DNA from: JAZDRH01 sp047470865
GTDB lineage: Bacteria > Pseudomonadota > Gammaproteobacteria > Pseudomonadales > Pseudomonadaceae
Reading direction: 5' to 3'
NCBI RefSeq assembly: GCF_047470865.1
Contig: NZ_JAZDRH010000011.1
Span: 1-64,000 of the forward strand
DNA: 64,000 bases
The translations under genes were made by a program, and so were the position numbers. Numbering within the stretch: the stretch's first letter is position 1; each line of letters starts with the position of its first letter. A model generated the notes under the pieces. It was given only the letters and a program-made list of their open reading frames with translations, was not told the origin of the DNA and ran no database searches. Below are positions 24,780 through 33,804 of the stretch, one piece after another.

Positions 24780-26374
24780 CTGTGGGTGCAAAATCATTAA
24801 GTTTTAGACAAGCCAATGCATGGCTACATACATGGTCGGGCGTATTAGTAGGTTGGCTGCTTTATGCCATTTTCTTTACGGGTACGCTGAGCTTCTTCAA
24901 TGATGAAATTAGCGTTTGGATGCAGCCGCCACAGCATGGTATGCAAGCTGACGAAAATACCGCCAGCACGGCACTTAATAGCTTAAACACGATTGCACCT
25001 GATGCTCAGCGCTGGTCAATTACCCTGCCTTCGGAACGTAATAATACAGCGCAGATTTATTATCTTGACAAAGATGAAAAAGATGAACGTGGTGCCGGTA
25101 CTAATCTATTAATGAATCCGAAAACAGGTGAAACCTTTACCCCACAAGAAACGCGTGGCGGTAATTTTTTCTATCGCTTTCACTTTCAGCTCTATGGCAT
25201 ACCTGTTTTAACTGCCCGTTGGCTAGTTGCCTTAGCCACTATGTTTATGTTTGTTGCCATTATTAGCGGTGTAATTACGCACAAAAAAATCTTTAAAGAT
25301 TTCTTTACCTTTCGCCCTGCCAAAGGGCAACGTTCATGGCTTGATGCACACAACGCCACTGCCGTACTGGCCTTACCTTTCCACTTTATGATTACCTACA
25401 GCGGCTTATTGTTGCTGATGTTCATCTTTATGCCCTACGGCTTAGATAAAGTCTATGATGGAAACAGCCGTCAATTTTTTAATGAAAGTGAAGTTTTCAA
25501 AAGCCGCTTTAATAGTACGCCAATGCAAAAAGACGCTCAGGCTCAGCCAATGCTAGGCTTTGATCAGCTTATTGATAATGCCCAAAAAGCTCTTGAGCGC
25601 CCTATTAGTTATATTGCTATACAACAGCCAAACACCACCGCCAGCCGCATTGAAATTCGCGAAAAAGGCGCTAATAGCATTATCAATCGGGGGCAGGGAG
25701 CAAGGCTTATTTATAACGGACAAGGTGAGCTACTAGAGCGTATTGAAGCACAGCCTAATGCTGTTTCAACAGCTATTTATAATGTGTTCACCAGCTTACA
25801 CTTATTACGTTTTGCTGATGCCCCATTGCGCTGGCTGTTCTTTATTAGTGGCTGGATTGGCACAGCTATGGTAGCAACTGGGTTGATTATTTGGGTCGTT
25901 AAACGCCAAGCTCAAAGTAAAAAACAAGCACGCTTGCCGCGTAATATTCGATTCGTGCAAATCCTTAACCTTGGCACTATTACAGGATTAGCTATTGCCA
26001 CTCTCGGCTATTTCTATGCTAACCGTTTAATACCTGCAACCATGGCCGAGCGCTCAACATGGGAAATTAATGTCTTTTTCTTGGTATGGCTCGCATGCTT
26101 TATTCACCCTATTTTCCGTAGCCACAAGCAAGCTTGGATGGATCAATTGTTGTTCTGCATGTTAGCCTGCGCGCTACTGCCTGTTTACAATATCGCCTTT
26201 AGCAGCTTCCATCTTTTCAACAGCATTCAGGCAAGCCAGTGGATTATTTTTTCCTTTGATTTGACCTTAGTTGCTTTTGCGGGCTTAAGTTATTGGGGCT
26301 ATTTGAAAGTGAAGAAGCATCAGCCAGCCATACGTAAACAGCCTGTGAAAACAAAGGTGGAGCTAGCCGTATGA
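24767..26374 (+). CDS. PepSY-associated iron-regulated membrane protein
   Basis: The 535-residue protein has an N-terminal helix after LHTWSGVLVGWLLYAIFFTGTLSFFND, paired helices with conserved His (FYRFHFQLYG, SLHLLRF), and periplasmic PepSY-type loops. PepSY_TM proteins of this type sit in siderophore operons and are thought to reduce ferric siderophores in the periplasm using electrons passed across the membrane. It overlaps both neighbours (13 and 4 bases), so the operon is tightly coupled. Family and iron link are firm; reductase activity is inferred. Confidence 0.85.
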   Translation: MDGVTVGAKSLSFRQANAWLHTWSGVLVGWLLYAIFFTGTLSFFNDEISVWMQPPQHGMQADENTASTALNSLNTIAPDAQRWSITLPSERNNTAQIYYLDKDEKDERGAGTNLLMNPKTGETFTPQETRGGNFFYRFHFQLYGIPVLTARWLVALATMFMFVAIISGVITHKKIFKDFFTFRPAKGQRSWLDAHNATAVLALPFHFMITYSGLLLLMFIFMPYGLDKVYDGNSRQFFNESEVFKSRFNSTPMQKDAQAQPMLGFDQLIDNAQKALERPISYIAIQQPNTTASRIEIREKGANSIINRGQGARLIYNGQGELLERIEAQPNAVSTAIYNVFTSLHLLRFADAPLRWLFFISGWIGTAMVATGLIIWVVKRQAQSKKQARLPRNIRFVQILNLGTITGLAIATLGYFYANRLIPATMAERSTWEINVFFLVWLACFIHPIFRSHKQAWMDQLLFCMLACALLPVYNIAFSSFHLFNSIQASQWIIFSFDLTLVAFAGLSYWGYLKVKKHQPAIRKQPVKTKVELAV

Positions 26375-26703
26375 TTTTATTTAGTCTCAGCCTGTGCTTA
26401 CTTGGCTTTGTACTTATTGCGCTCAATATGCCTAAACACTATGAGCAAATTTGTCAACGTAAAGGCCAATGGCATAAAGCCTCGCTTTGGTTAGGCTATG
26501 CCATTTTATTAGCTGCCATTTACCCGTGTTATCTCACTCTTGGCATGAGTATAGGTATTGCTCTGTGGCTTACCTTGCTCACCTTTGCTTCTCTTATAAT
26601 AATGTTTTTTCTTAGCTATAAAGGCAAAGTCATCATTCCATTAACACTGGTCAGCTTACTTCTTAGTGCTGGATTATTAGCACAACAAAGCTTATTGGCT
26701 TAA
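26371..26703 (+). CDS. DUF3325 membrane protein
   Basis: A 110-residue protein with four membrane helices, starting MILFSLSLCLLGFVLIALNMPKHYEQI, the DUF3325 pattern. It is the last gene of the DUF3649-PepSY-DUF3325 operon, its ATG overlapping the previous stop as ATGA. Its function is unknown but it travels with the PepSY reductase-like protein. A strong terminator follows. Confidence 0.75.
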   Translation: MILFSLSLCLLGFVLIALNMPKHYEQICQRKGQWHKASLWLGYAILLAAIYPCYLTLGMSIGIALWLTLLTFASLIIMFFLSYKGKVIIPLTLVSLLLSAGLLAQQSLLA

Positions 26704-26714
26704 CTTACACAGCA

Positions 26715-26746
26715 TAAAAAAGCCCAGCATTAGCTGGGCTTTTCTT
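26715..26746. terminator. Bidirectional terminator
   Basis: Perfect 11-base stem AAAAGCCCAGC / GCTGGGCTTTT with a 5-base loop between two convergent genes; A-run before and T-run after serve both directions. Confidence 0.9.
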
Positions 26747-26761
26747 TGACATTAAGGCAAG

Positions 26762-29128
26762 TTACTTACTTTGATCGGCCAAGAAGAACCACGTATCAAG
26801 CACTGAGTCAGGATTTAAAGACACACTTTCAATGCCTTGCTCCATTAACCAACGGGCTAAATCTGGATGATCTGAAGGTCCTTGCCCGCAAATACCTATG
26901 TATTTACCTGCTTTGTTACAGGCTTGAATGGCCATAGCTAACAACTTTTTGACAGCAGGATTACGCTCATCAAACAGATGCGCGATAATGCCTGAGTCAC
27001 GGTCAAGCCCTAACGTTAACTGAGTCATATCATTTGAGCCGATGGAGAAACCATCAAAGAATTCTAAGAATTCATCTGCCAATAACGCATTTGATGGTAG
27101 CTCACACATCATAATCACGCGCAGACCATTCTCACCCCGTTTTAAGCCATATTGACCTAATAGCTCAATCACTTGTTCAGCTTCACCTAAAGTACGTACA
27201 AATGGCACCATCAACTCAACGTTGGTTAAGCCCATTTCTTCGCGTACTTTTTTCATTGCACGGCATTCAAGCTCGAAGCAATCGCGGAAAGAGTCACTGA
27301 TATAACGTGATGCGCCACGGAAGCCCAACATTGGGTTTTCTTCTTCAGGCTCATACAGCTTACCGCCAATTAGGTTGGCATATTCATTGGATTTAAAATC
27401 AGACAAGCGCACAATGACTTTTTTCGGCCAAAAAGCCGCTGCCAGTGTACTTACACCTTCCACCAATTTTTCAACATAAAAATCAACAGGGCTGGCATAA
27501 CCAGCAATACGTTTTTCTACGCTGTCTTTCACATCAAAAGGAATGCTGTCAAAGTTCAGCAATGCTTTAGGGTGAACGCCAATCATGCGGTTGATAATAA
27601 ACTCAAGACGCGCCAAGCCTACGCCAGCGTTTGGCAGTTGGGTAAAATCAAAGGCACGATCAGGATTACCAACGTTCATCATAATTTTGAACGGTAAGTC
27701 TGGCATTGCATCCACTGAGCTAGATTGCACATCAAAACCAAGTTGGCCGGCAAAGACATAGCCGGTATCACCTTCCGCACAAGAAACAGTAACGCCCTGC
27801 CCGTCTTTTAGCTGATCTGTGGCATCGCCACAACCAACCACGGCTGGAATACCTAATTCACGAGCAATAATAGCAGCATGGCAAGTGCGTCCACCACGGT
27901 TAGTGACAATAGCGCTTGCGCGCTTCATTACAGGCTCCCAATCAGGGTCTGTCATATCTGAAACCAATACATCACCTGGCTGTACTTTATCCATTTCTGA
28001 CACATCACGGATAATACGCACTGGGCCTGCGCCAATGCGCTGACCAATGGCACGCCCCTCAACCAGCACTTCACCTTTTTCTTTTAGTAAATAGCGTTCC
28101 ATCACATTGACATTAGAACGGCTTTTTACGGTTTCTGGACGCGCTTGTACGATATACAGCTTGCCATCGTCACCATCTTTAGCCCATTCAATATCCATTG
28201 GGCAGCCATAGTGTTTTTCGATGATAACGGCTTGCTGTGCAAGATTAGTCACTTCGGCATCTGTTAGCGCAAAACACATACGCTCAGCCATATCCACATC
28301 AACCGTCTTAACTGATTTACCGGCTTTGGCTTCATCACCATAAATCATCTTAATGGCTTTGCTGCCAAGGTTGCGACGCAAAATAGCTGGCTTACTCGCC
28401 GCTAAGGTTGGTTTATGTACATAGAACTCATCAGGGTTAACTGCACCTTGCACAACAGTTTCACCCAAGCCGTAAGCACCCGTAATAAAGACCACGTCAC
28501 GGAAACCAGACTCAGTATCCAACGTAAACATAACGCCCGCTGTGCCTGTTTCAGAACGCACCATACGTTGCACGCCGGCAGACAAAGCGACCAATTTATG
28601 GTCAAAGCCTTGGTGCACACGGTAGGCAATAGCGCGATCATTAAATAATGAAGCGAAAACTTCTTTGGCAGCACGAATGACGTTATCAACACCGCGAATG
28701 TTGAGGAAGGTTTCTTGCTGACCTGCAAAAGAAGCGTCGGGCAAGTCTTCTGCTGTGGCAGATGAGCGTACAGCCACTGCAATATCATGCCCAGCTGACA
28801 TTTGTGCGAAAGCGCTGCGGATATCGGCATCTAATTGCGCTGGGAATTCAGCTTGCATGATCCACTCACGGATTTGTGCACCTGCTTTTGCCAACGCATT
28901 CACATCGTCAACATCAAGTGTGTCTAGCACCTCGTGGATACGATGGTTCAATCCACTTTGTTCTAGAAAATCACGATAAGCCTGAGCAGTAGTAGCAAAA
29001 CCACCAGGTACACAAACCCCAGCGCCAGCTAAGTTACTAATCATCTCACCTAGGGAAGCATTTTTACCACCTACTCGTTCGACGTCATGCTTTCCAAGCT
29101 TATCGAGGGAAACTACGTATTCAACCAA
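26762..29128 (-). CDS. ppsA: Phosphoenolpyruvate synthase
   Basis: It converts pyruvate and ATP to PEP, AMP and phosphate for gluconeogenesis. The 788-residue chain has the N-terminal ATP-grasp domain starting KLGKHDVERVGGKNASLGEM, the swivelling phosphohistidine domain GGRTCHAAIIARELGIPAVVG with catalytic His417, and the C-terminal PEP barrel with GSNDMTQLTLGLDRDSG and the late CGQGPSD (catalytic Cys). It is divergent from its regulatory kinase gene. Length is normal. Confidence 0.97.
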   Translation of the reverse strand: MVEYVVSLDKLGKHDVERVGGKNASLGEMISNLAGAGVCVPGGFATTAQAYRDFLEQSGLNHRIHEVLDTLDVDDVNALAKAGAQIREWIMQAEFPAQLDADIRSAFAQMSAGHDIAVAVRSSATAEDLPDASFAGQQETFLNIRGVDNVIRAAKEVFASLFNDRAIAYRVHQGFDHKLVALSAGVQRMVRSETGTAGVMFTLDTESGFRDVVFITGAYGLGETVVQGAVNPDEFYVHKPTLAASKPAILRRNLGSKAIKMIYGDEAKAGKSVKTVDVDMAERMCFALTDAEVTNLAQQAVIIEKHYGCPMDIEWAKDGDDGKLYIVQARPETVKSRSNVNVMERYLLKEKGEVLVEGRAIGQRIGAGPVRIIRDVSEMDKVQPGDVLVSDMTDPDWEPVMKRASAIVTNRGGRTCHAAIIARELGIPAVVGCGDATDQLKDGQGVTVSCAEGDTGYVFAGQLGFDVQSSSVDAMPDLPFKIMMNVGNPDRAFDFTQLPNAGVGLARLEFIINRMIGVHPKALLNFDSIPFDVKDSVEKRIAGYASPVDFYVEKLVEGVSTLAAAFWPKKVIVRLSDFKSNEYANLIGGKLYEPEEENPMLGFRGASRYISDSFRDCFELECRAMKKVREEMGLTNVELMVPFVRTLGEAEQVIELLGQYGLKRGENGLRVIMMCELPSNALLADEFLEFFDGFSIGSNDMTQLTLGLDRDSGIIAHLFDERNPAVKKLLAMAIQACNKAGKYIGICGQGPSDHPDLARWLMEQGIESVSLNPDSVLDTWFFLADQSK

Positions 29129-29226
29129 GGTGCTTTCTCCACTTTTATGACTGTGTTCCTACCAGAGTTTATTATTTAAGTTCTGGCATTGTTTGGGGTA
29201 AATAAGCCACAATAATCTCAAAGCTT

Positions 29227-29244
29227 AAGGACTGGTAAGTCCTT
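29227..29244. promoter_or_regulatory. Inverted repeat between ppsA and ppsR
   Basis: AAGGACT and AGTCCTT form a perfect 7-base inverted repeat with a 4-base spacer in the divergent promoter region. It could be an operator or a leader hairpin; no factor can be named. Confidence 0.35.
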
Positions 29245-29282
29245 GTGCCGTGAAAACTTCTCTCACTAAGGCCTTTGTTAGC

Positions 29283-30101
29283 ATGAAACGCACTGCATTC
29301 TTCATCTCTGATGGTACAGGTATCACCGCTGAGACATTAGGTCAGAGCTTGTTGGCTCAATTTGGCAATATCGATTTTCGCCGCTTAACGCGTCCGTACA
29401 TTGATACTACCGAAAAGGCACTTGCGATGGTACAGCAAATTAACGCGGTAGCAGAACAAGAAAAAAGTCGTCCTATTGTTTTTGATACAATAGTAAACCC
29501 ACAAATTCGCGACATACTTGCCACAGCCAATGCGTTTAAGCTGGATATTTTCTCAACTTTTTTGAATCCGTTAGAGACCGAGCTCAATGAAAGTTCGTCT
29601 TATAGCGTTGGAAAATCGCATTCAATTAAGCAAAACGATACCTATATGCAGCGCATTGAAGCAGTAAACTTTGCGTTAGAAAATGACGATGGTGCGCGTA
29701 CGCGTCACTATGACAGCGCTGATATTATTCTTGTAGGTGTATCTCGCTGCGGTAAAACCCCTACTTGCTTATATATGGCGATGCAATATGGTATTCGGGC
29801 AGCCAACTATCCCTTAACGGAAGAAGATATGGACTTGCTAACCCTACCTAATTCACTCAAACCTTATCGCCAAAAACTATTTGGCTTAACAATTGAGGCT
29901 GAGCGTTTAGCTGCCATTCGCCATGAGCGCAAACCTAACAGCCGCTATGCTAGCTTTGCCCAATGTGAGTTTGAAGTGCGTGAAGTGGAAGCCTTATTCC
30001 AACGTGAGAATATTAATTTTATTAATACAACCCAGTTTTCTGTTGAAGAAATTTCAGCAAAAATTCTGGTTGAGAAAGGCATTGAGCGGCGTTTTAAATA
30101 A
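29283..30101 (+). CDS. ppsR: PEP synthase regulatory protein (kinase/pyrophosphorylase)
   Basis: A 272-residue DUF299 protein that inactivates PEP synthase by ADP-dependent threonine phosphorylation and reactivates it by Pi-dependent dephosphorylation. The N-terminus FFISDGTGITAETLGQSLLAQF is characteristic, and the P-loop GVSRCGKTPTCLYMA lies near residue 152. I prefer ATG 29283 (MKRTAFF) over the GTG at 29250, because family members begin there; no strong ribosome site decides it. Divergent partner is ppsA. Confidence 0.93.
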   Translation: MKRTAFFISDGTGITAETLGQSLLAQFGNIDFRRLTRPYIDTTEKALAMVQQINAVAEQEKSRPIVFDTIVNPQIRDILATANAFKLDIFSTFLNPLETELNESSSYSVGKSHSIKQNDTYMQRIEAVNFALENDDGARTRHYDSADIILVGVSRCGKTPTCLYMAMQYGIRAANYPLTEEDMDLLTLPNSLKPYRQKLFGLTIEAERLAAIRHERKPNSRYASFAQCEFEVREVEALFQRENINFINTTQFSVEEISAKILVEKGIERRFK

Positions 30102-30274
30102 ATGCTGCACTGTGTTACTGATGTGCTGAGTGGATATTGCCTACCCAGCACAATAAAACTCACTACGTTTTTTCAAAGAAACTCGCTTTTTAACTAAGTT
30201 TTCAGCAACTTACGTTTGATGTAATGGTTCAATATTTAAGCGCTATCGGCAAATAACTAAACCAGCGAATGCGC

Positions 30275-31291
30275 TTAGTTTTCCGTTAAATTAACCTGCC
30301 AATGTGTTGGTGCATGCCCTGTCCAACGCTTAAAGGCGCGACAAAAAGCCGCTACCTCAGAAAAACCTAAACGACTAGCCACATAGCTTATAGAAACATG
30401 TTCATCCGTTAATAAATTGTAGGCTAGCTCTTGTTTTAATTTGTCTTTAATAGCCCGTAAGCTAGTATTTTCTGCCTGTAACCTGCGTCTTAAAGTTCTT
30501 GGGCTGATAAATAATAAATCAGCCAATGCCGTTAAATCAGGAAACTCTGCATAGTCATACTTGTGCAATAACAAACGCAATTGCGCACTGATACTTTCAT
30601 CGGCCACCACATAATGAAAAATTTCCGCCGGCATATGCCCTAAAAACTTTTTCACCTCTTCAGCCGAGCGAACTAAAGGCCACTGCAAGCAATTAGCATT
30701 AAAAATAAAAGCGCACTCTTTTTGCTTAAAAACCAACTCACCGGCAAACATCTTAGAATATTCTTGAGCATGGGCAGGCTTGGCATAGGCAAAACAACTC
30801 TGCTGTATTGGTAATTGCTGCCCTACCAGCCAACTACTACAGCGCAGCCATGACAACATTAAAAACTCTTGCAGCATATGGGCAAAGTCATAGTTTTTAT
30901 TACGCAAATCTAAGGTAAGTTTGATTCTATCTTGAGGCAATGCCGCCAAAGTCACCTGTACCATCGGCTGATTAATCGCATAATATTTGCAGCTTCGTTT
31001 TAGCATTGCACCTAGGCTTTGTGCACTTGCTGCATATTCCAGCATCAAGGCAAACTGCCCCTGCTGACAAAAACCTTCTGCCATGCCCATAAACTCATCT
31101 TGATTTACCGCCCATAATTGATGAATTAAGCGATGTAATTCACTGGGTGTAATTAATCTAGGCTCGGTTAATAAGCTGATATCTACATTGGACTTTTGTA
31201 GCAGCTCAGCGCCAGAAACACCTAGTTTTTCAGCGGCTGTTTTGCAAGTGAGCCAGTAATGATAAGCAATATAGCGTTTTTCTTGATACAT
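30275..31291 (-). CDS. AraC family regulator with arabinose-binding-like N-domain
   Basis: The 338-residue protein has a ligand domain (about 1-225) of the type found in OruR/ArgR-like AraC regulators and a C-terminal DNA-binding domain: LTALADLLFISPRTLRRRLQ and ISYVASRLGFSEVAAFCRAFKRWTG. It is divergent from the acyl-CoA dehydrogenase operon with 108 bases between, so it very likely senses a fatty acid or its CoA ester and controls that operon. The effector is unknown. Confidence 0.85.
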   Translation of the reverse strand: MYQEKRYIAYHYWLTCKTAAEKLGVSGAELLQKSNVDISLLTEPRLITPSELHRLIHQLWAVNQDEFMGMAEGFCQQGQFALMLEYAASAQSLGAMLKRSCKYYAINQPMVQVTLAALPQDRIKLTLDLRNKNYDFAHMLQEFLMLSWLRCSSWLVGQQLPIQQSCFAYAKPAHAQEYSKMFAGELVFKQKECAFIFNANCLQWPLVRSAEEVKKFLGHMPAEIFHYVVADESISAQLRLLLHKYDYAEFPDLTALADLLFISPRTLRRRLQAENTSLRAIKDKLKQELAYNLLTDEHVSISYVASRLGFSEVAAFCRAFKRWTGHAPTHWQVNLTEN

Positions 31292-31399
31292 AAGCCCTCC
31301 TCGCTCTGACCTCTATAGTCAAACATTTCGTCCTAATGTGTCATTCAGATCAAAGGCTAATCAGCGTTAAATGCTTAAAACAACAAAAACAGGTGGCCT

Positions 31400-32545
31400 A
31401 TGTCAGCGCATAACGATGAACTCAAGATGTTGGCAGAAAGTGTGCAACGCTTTATTGAGCAACACATCAGCCCAGTTTATGAAACGTGGGAAACTAACCA
31501 TCTTATCCCCAAAGCCTTTTGGCGTACCTTAGGTGAAGCTGGCCTACTGGGTATGGATATGCCTGAGGAGTATGGTGGTAGCGCGGCAGATATTCATTTT
31601 CCACTACAGATTATTGAACAGTTTGGCTTGGCTGGTTTTGGTGGGCTAAACAGTGCTTACAACATTCACGCTAATATTGTGATGCCCTACATTTTGCACA
31701 TTGGAAATCCAGCGCAAAAACAACAATGGCTACCTCGCTTAATCAGTGGTGAAGCTATTGGTGCTATTGCTATGACTGAACCCAGTGCGGGTAGTGATCT
31801 AGCGGCTATGCGTACCAGTGCCGTACGAAACGAAAAAGGTTGGTTATTAAATGGTAGCAAAACCTTTATCACCAATGGCATTAATGCTGATGTAGTGATT
31901 GTGTGTGCTAAAACCAACAATCACGCTGGTGCTAAAGGTATCTCGCTGTTTTTAGTGGATACGCAATTGAAAGGCTTTAGTCGTGGCCAATCTATTGAGA
32001 AAATTGGCCAACATTGTAGCGATACAGCTGAGCTATTTTTCGACAACCTACAGCTTTCCAATGATGCTTTGTTGGGTGAATGCGATAAAGGTTTTATGTA
32101 TTTAATGCAAGAATTACCACGCGAACGCTTAGGCGTGGCAGCTCAAGCATTAGGTGCTATGCAAGGCGCATTAAATATTACAGTGGATTATGTACAGCAG
32201 CGCAAAGCCTTTGGCCAAAGCATTGCACAATTTCAAAATACACGCTTTGTATTAGCACAAATTAAAGCCGATATTGAAATGGCACGCAGTTATTTACAGC
32301 AGTGCATAACACACTATCAAGCGCAGACAATGGATACTACTGAGGCTGCCGTTTTAAAGCTGCAACTGACTGAAATGCAATGCCGTATCTCAGATCAATG
32401 CTTACAGCTATTTGGCGGCTATGGTTATACCCGTGAGTACCCTATTTCACGCTTTTACGCTGACGCTCGCGTGCAAACTATTTATGCAGGCAGCTCAGAA
32501 ATTATGAAAGAAATTATCGCTCGCTCCATGCTGGGCAAGGCTTAA
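31400..32545 (+). CDS. Acyl-CoA dehydrogenase
   Basis: An FAD-dependent enzyme of 381 residues for the first beta-oxidation step. Family motifs: AIAMTEPSAGSDLAAM (about 116-131), FGQSIAQFQNTRF and the C-terminal LFGGYGYTREYPISRFYADARV. At the position of the medium-chain catalytic Glu the sequence is IYAGSSEIM, with Ala, so the base is more likely Glu242 in LPRER, as in the long-chain and isovaleryl types. First gene of a three-gene operon; a thiolase gene follows after 10 bases. Confidence 0.93.
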   Translation: MSAHNDELKMLAESVQRFIEQHISPVYETWETNHLIPKAFWRTLGEAGLLGMDMPEEYGGSAADIHFPLQIIEQFGLAGFGGLNSAYNIHANIVMPYILHIGNPAQKQQWLPRLISGEAIGAIAMTEPSAGSDLAAMRTSAVRNEKGWLLNGSKTFITNGINADVVIVCAKTNNHAGAKGISLFLVDTQLKGFSRGQSIEKIGQHCSDTAELFFDNLQLSNDALLGECDKGFMYLMQELPRERLGVAAQALGAMQGALNITVDYVQQRKAFGQSIAQFQNTRFVLAQIKADIEMARSYLQQCITHYQAQTMDTTEAAVLKLQLTEMQCRISDQCLQLFGGYGYTREYPISRFYADARVQTIYAGSSEIMKEIIARSMLGKA

Positions 32546-32555
32546 AGGAATTATT

Positions 32556-33752
32556 ATGTCTGCTTTTAAAGATACTGATGTTGTTTTCGTTGGTGCTGCG
32601 CGCACGCCTATCGGCCGTTTTTTAGGTAGTTTAAGCAGCCTAACACCGGCTGAACTAGGCACTATTGCCGCCACTGAAGCCATTAAACGTGCCCAGGTGA
32701 ATGCAAAAGATATCGATCACAGTGTTTTTGGGCATATTATTACCACTGGCCCTGCCGATGCCTATCTTGCTCGCCATATTGCGCTTAATTCAGGCCTTCC
32801 TGACAGTAGCGCTGCCTTTAATGTAAACCGCCTTTGTGGCTCATCCGTACAGGCAATTATTAGTGCCACCCAACTATTGCAGCTAGGTGATAGCCAAATG
32901 GTACTGGCTGGCGGCGCGGAAAGCATGAGTCAAGGGGCTTATGTATTGCCTCGTGTACGTGAAGGCTTACGCATGGGGCATAGTCAAGTTACGGATATGA
33001 CACTTGGTATTCTAAGCGATCCTTTTGATAGTGGGCATATGGGCATCACCGCAGAAAATATTGCCGAAAAATACCAACTAACGCGCCAGCAAATTGACGA
33101 AGTAGCACTATCTAGCCAACAACGTGCAGCACGCGCCCAAGAACAAGGCTACTGGCAAACGCAAATAGTGCCCGTGGAAGTTAATCAAGGGCGCAAAACA
33201 ATTTCATTAACCCAAGATGAGCATGTTCGAGGTGATACCACACTTGAATCGCTTGCCAGTTTAAAACCGGCTTTTAAGAAAGATGGCATTGTCACCCCCG
33301 GCAACGCTTCTGGCTTAAATGATGCGGCGGCGGCAGTGGTTATGACCACTGCTGCTAACGCAACCACTAACCAGCTTCCAGTATTAGGACGTGTTGTTAG
33401 CTACGCTTTCTCTGGTGTTGATCCTAAATTAATGGGCTTAGGCCCTATTCCAGCCGTAAAAACAGCACTAGCTAAAGCTAAACTAAGTATCGCCGATTTA
33501 GATGTTATTGAGTCTAACGAAGCCTTTGCTGCACAGGCTTTAGCTGTAGCACAAGAGCTAGGCTTGCCATTAGATAAAACTAACCCTAATGGGGGCGCCA
33601 TTGCCCATGGTCATCCTGTAGGGGCAACAGGTGCCATTTTAACAGTAAAAACACTGTACGAATTAGAGCGCACTCAAGGTCGTTACGGCTTAATTACTAT
33701 GTGTATTGGTGGTGGACAAGGTATTGCATTAATCGTGGAGCGAGCTCAATAA
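32556..33752 (+). CDS. Acetyl-CoA acetyltransferase (thiolase)
   Basis: A 398-residue thiolase. Active residues are visible: acyl-carrying Cys in NRLCGSSVQAI near residue 92, NEAFAAQAL, HGHPVGATGA and Cys in CIGGGQG near 387. It either cleaves 3-ketoacyl-CoA or condenses two acetyl-CoA. AAAGGA lies upstream of the ATG. Sitting between an acyl-CoA dehydrogenase and an acyl-CoA ligase, it probably works in degradation of a fatty or branched acid. Confidence 0.93.
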   Translation: MSAFKDTDVVFVGAARTPIGRFLGSLSSLTPAELGTIAATEAIKRAQVNAKDIDHSVFGHIITTGPADAYLARHIALNSGLPDSSAAFNVNRLCGSSVQAIISATQLLQLGDSQMVLAGGAESMSQGAYVLPRVREGLRMGHSQVTDMTLGILSDPFDSGHMGITAENIAEKYQLTRQQIDEVALSSQQRAARAQEQGYWQTQIVPVEVNQGRKTISLTQDEHVRGDTTLESLASLKPAFKKDGIVTPGNASGLNDAAAAVVMTTAANATTNQLPVLGRVVSYAFSGVDPKLMGLGPIPAVKTALAKAKLSIADLDVIESNEAFAAQALAVAQELGLPLDKTNPNGGAIAHGHPVGATGAILTVKTLYELERTQGRYGLITMCIGGGQGIALIVERAQ

Positions 33753-33804
33753 GCAGCATCTATTGAACTTGCCACACCGAAAACAACAATAAAAAGGAGT
33801 GGTT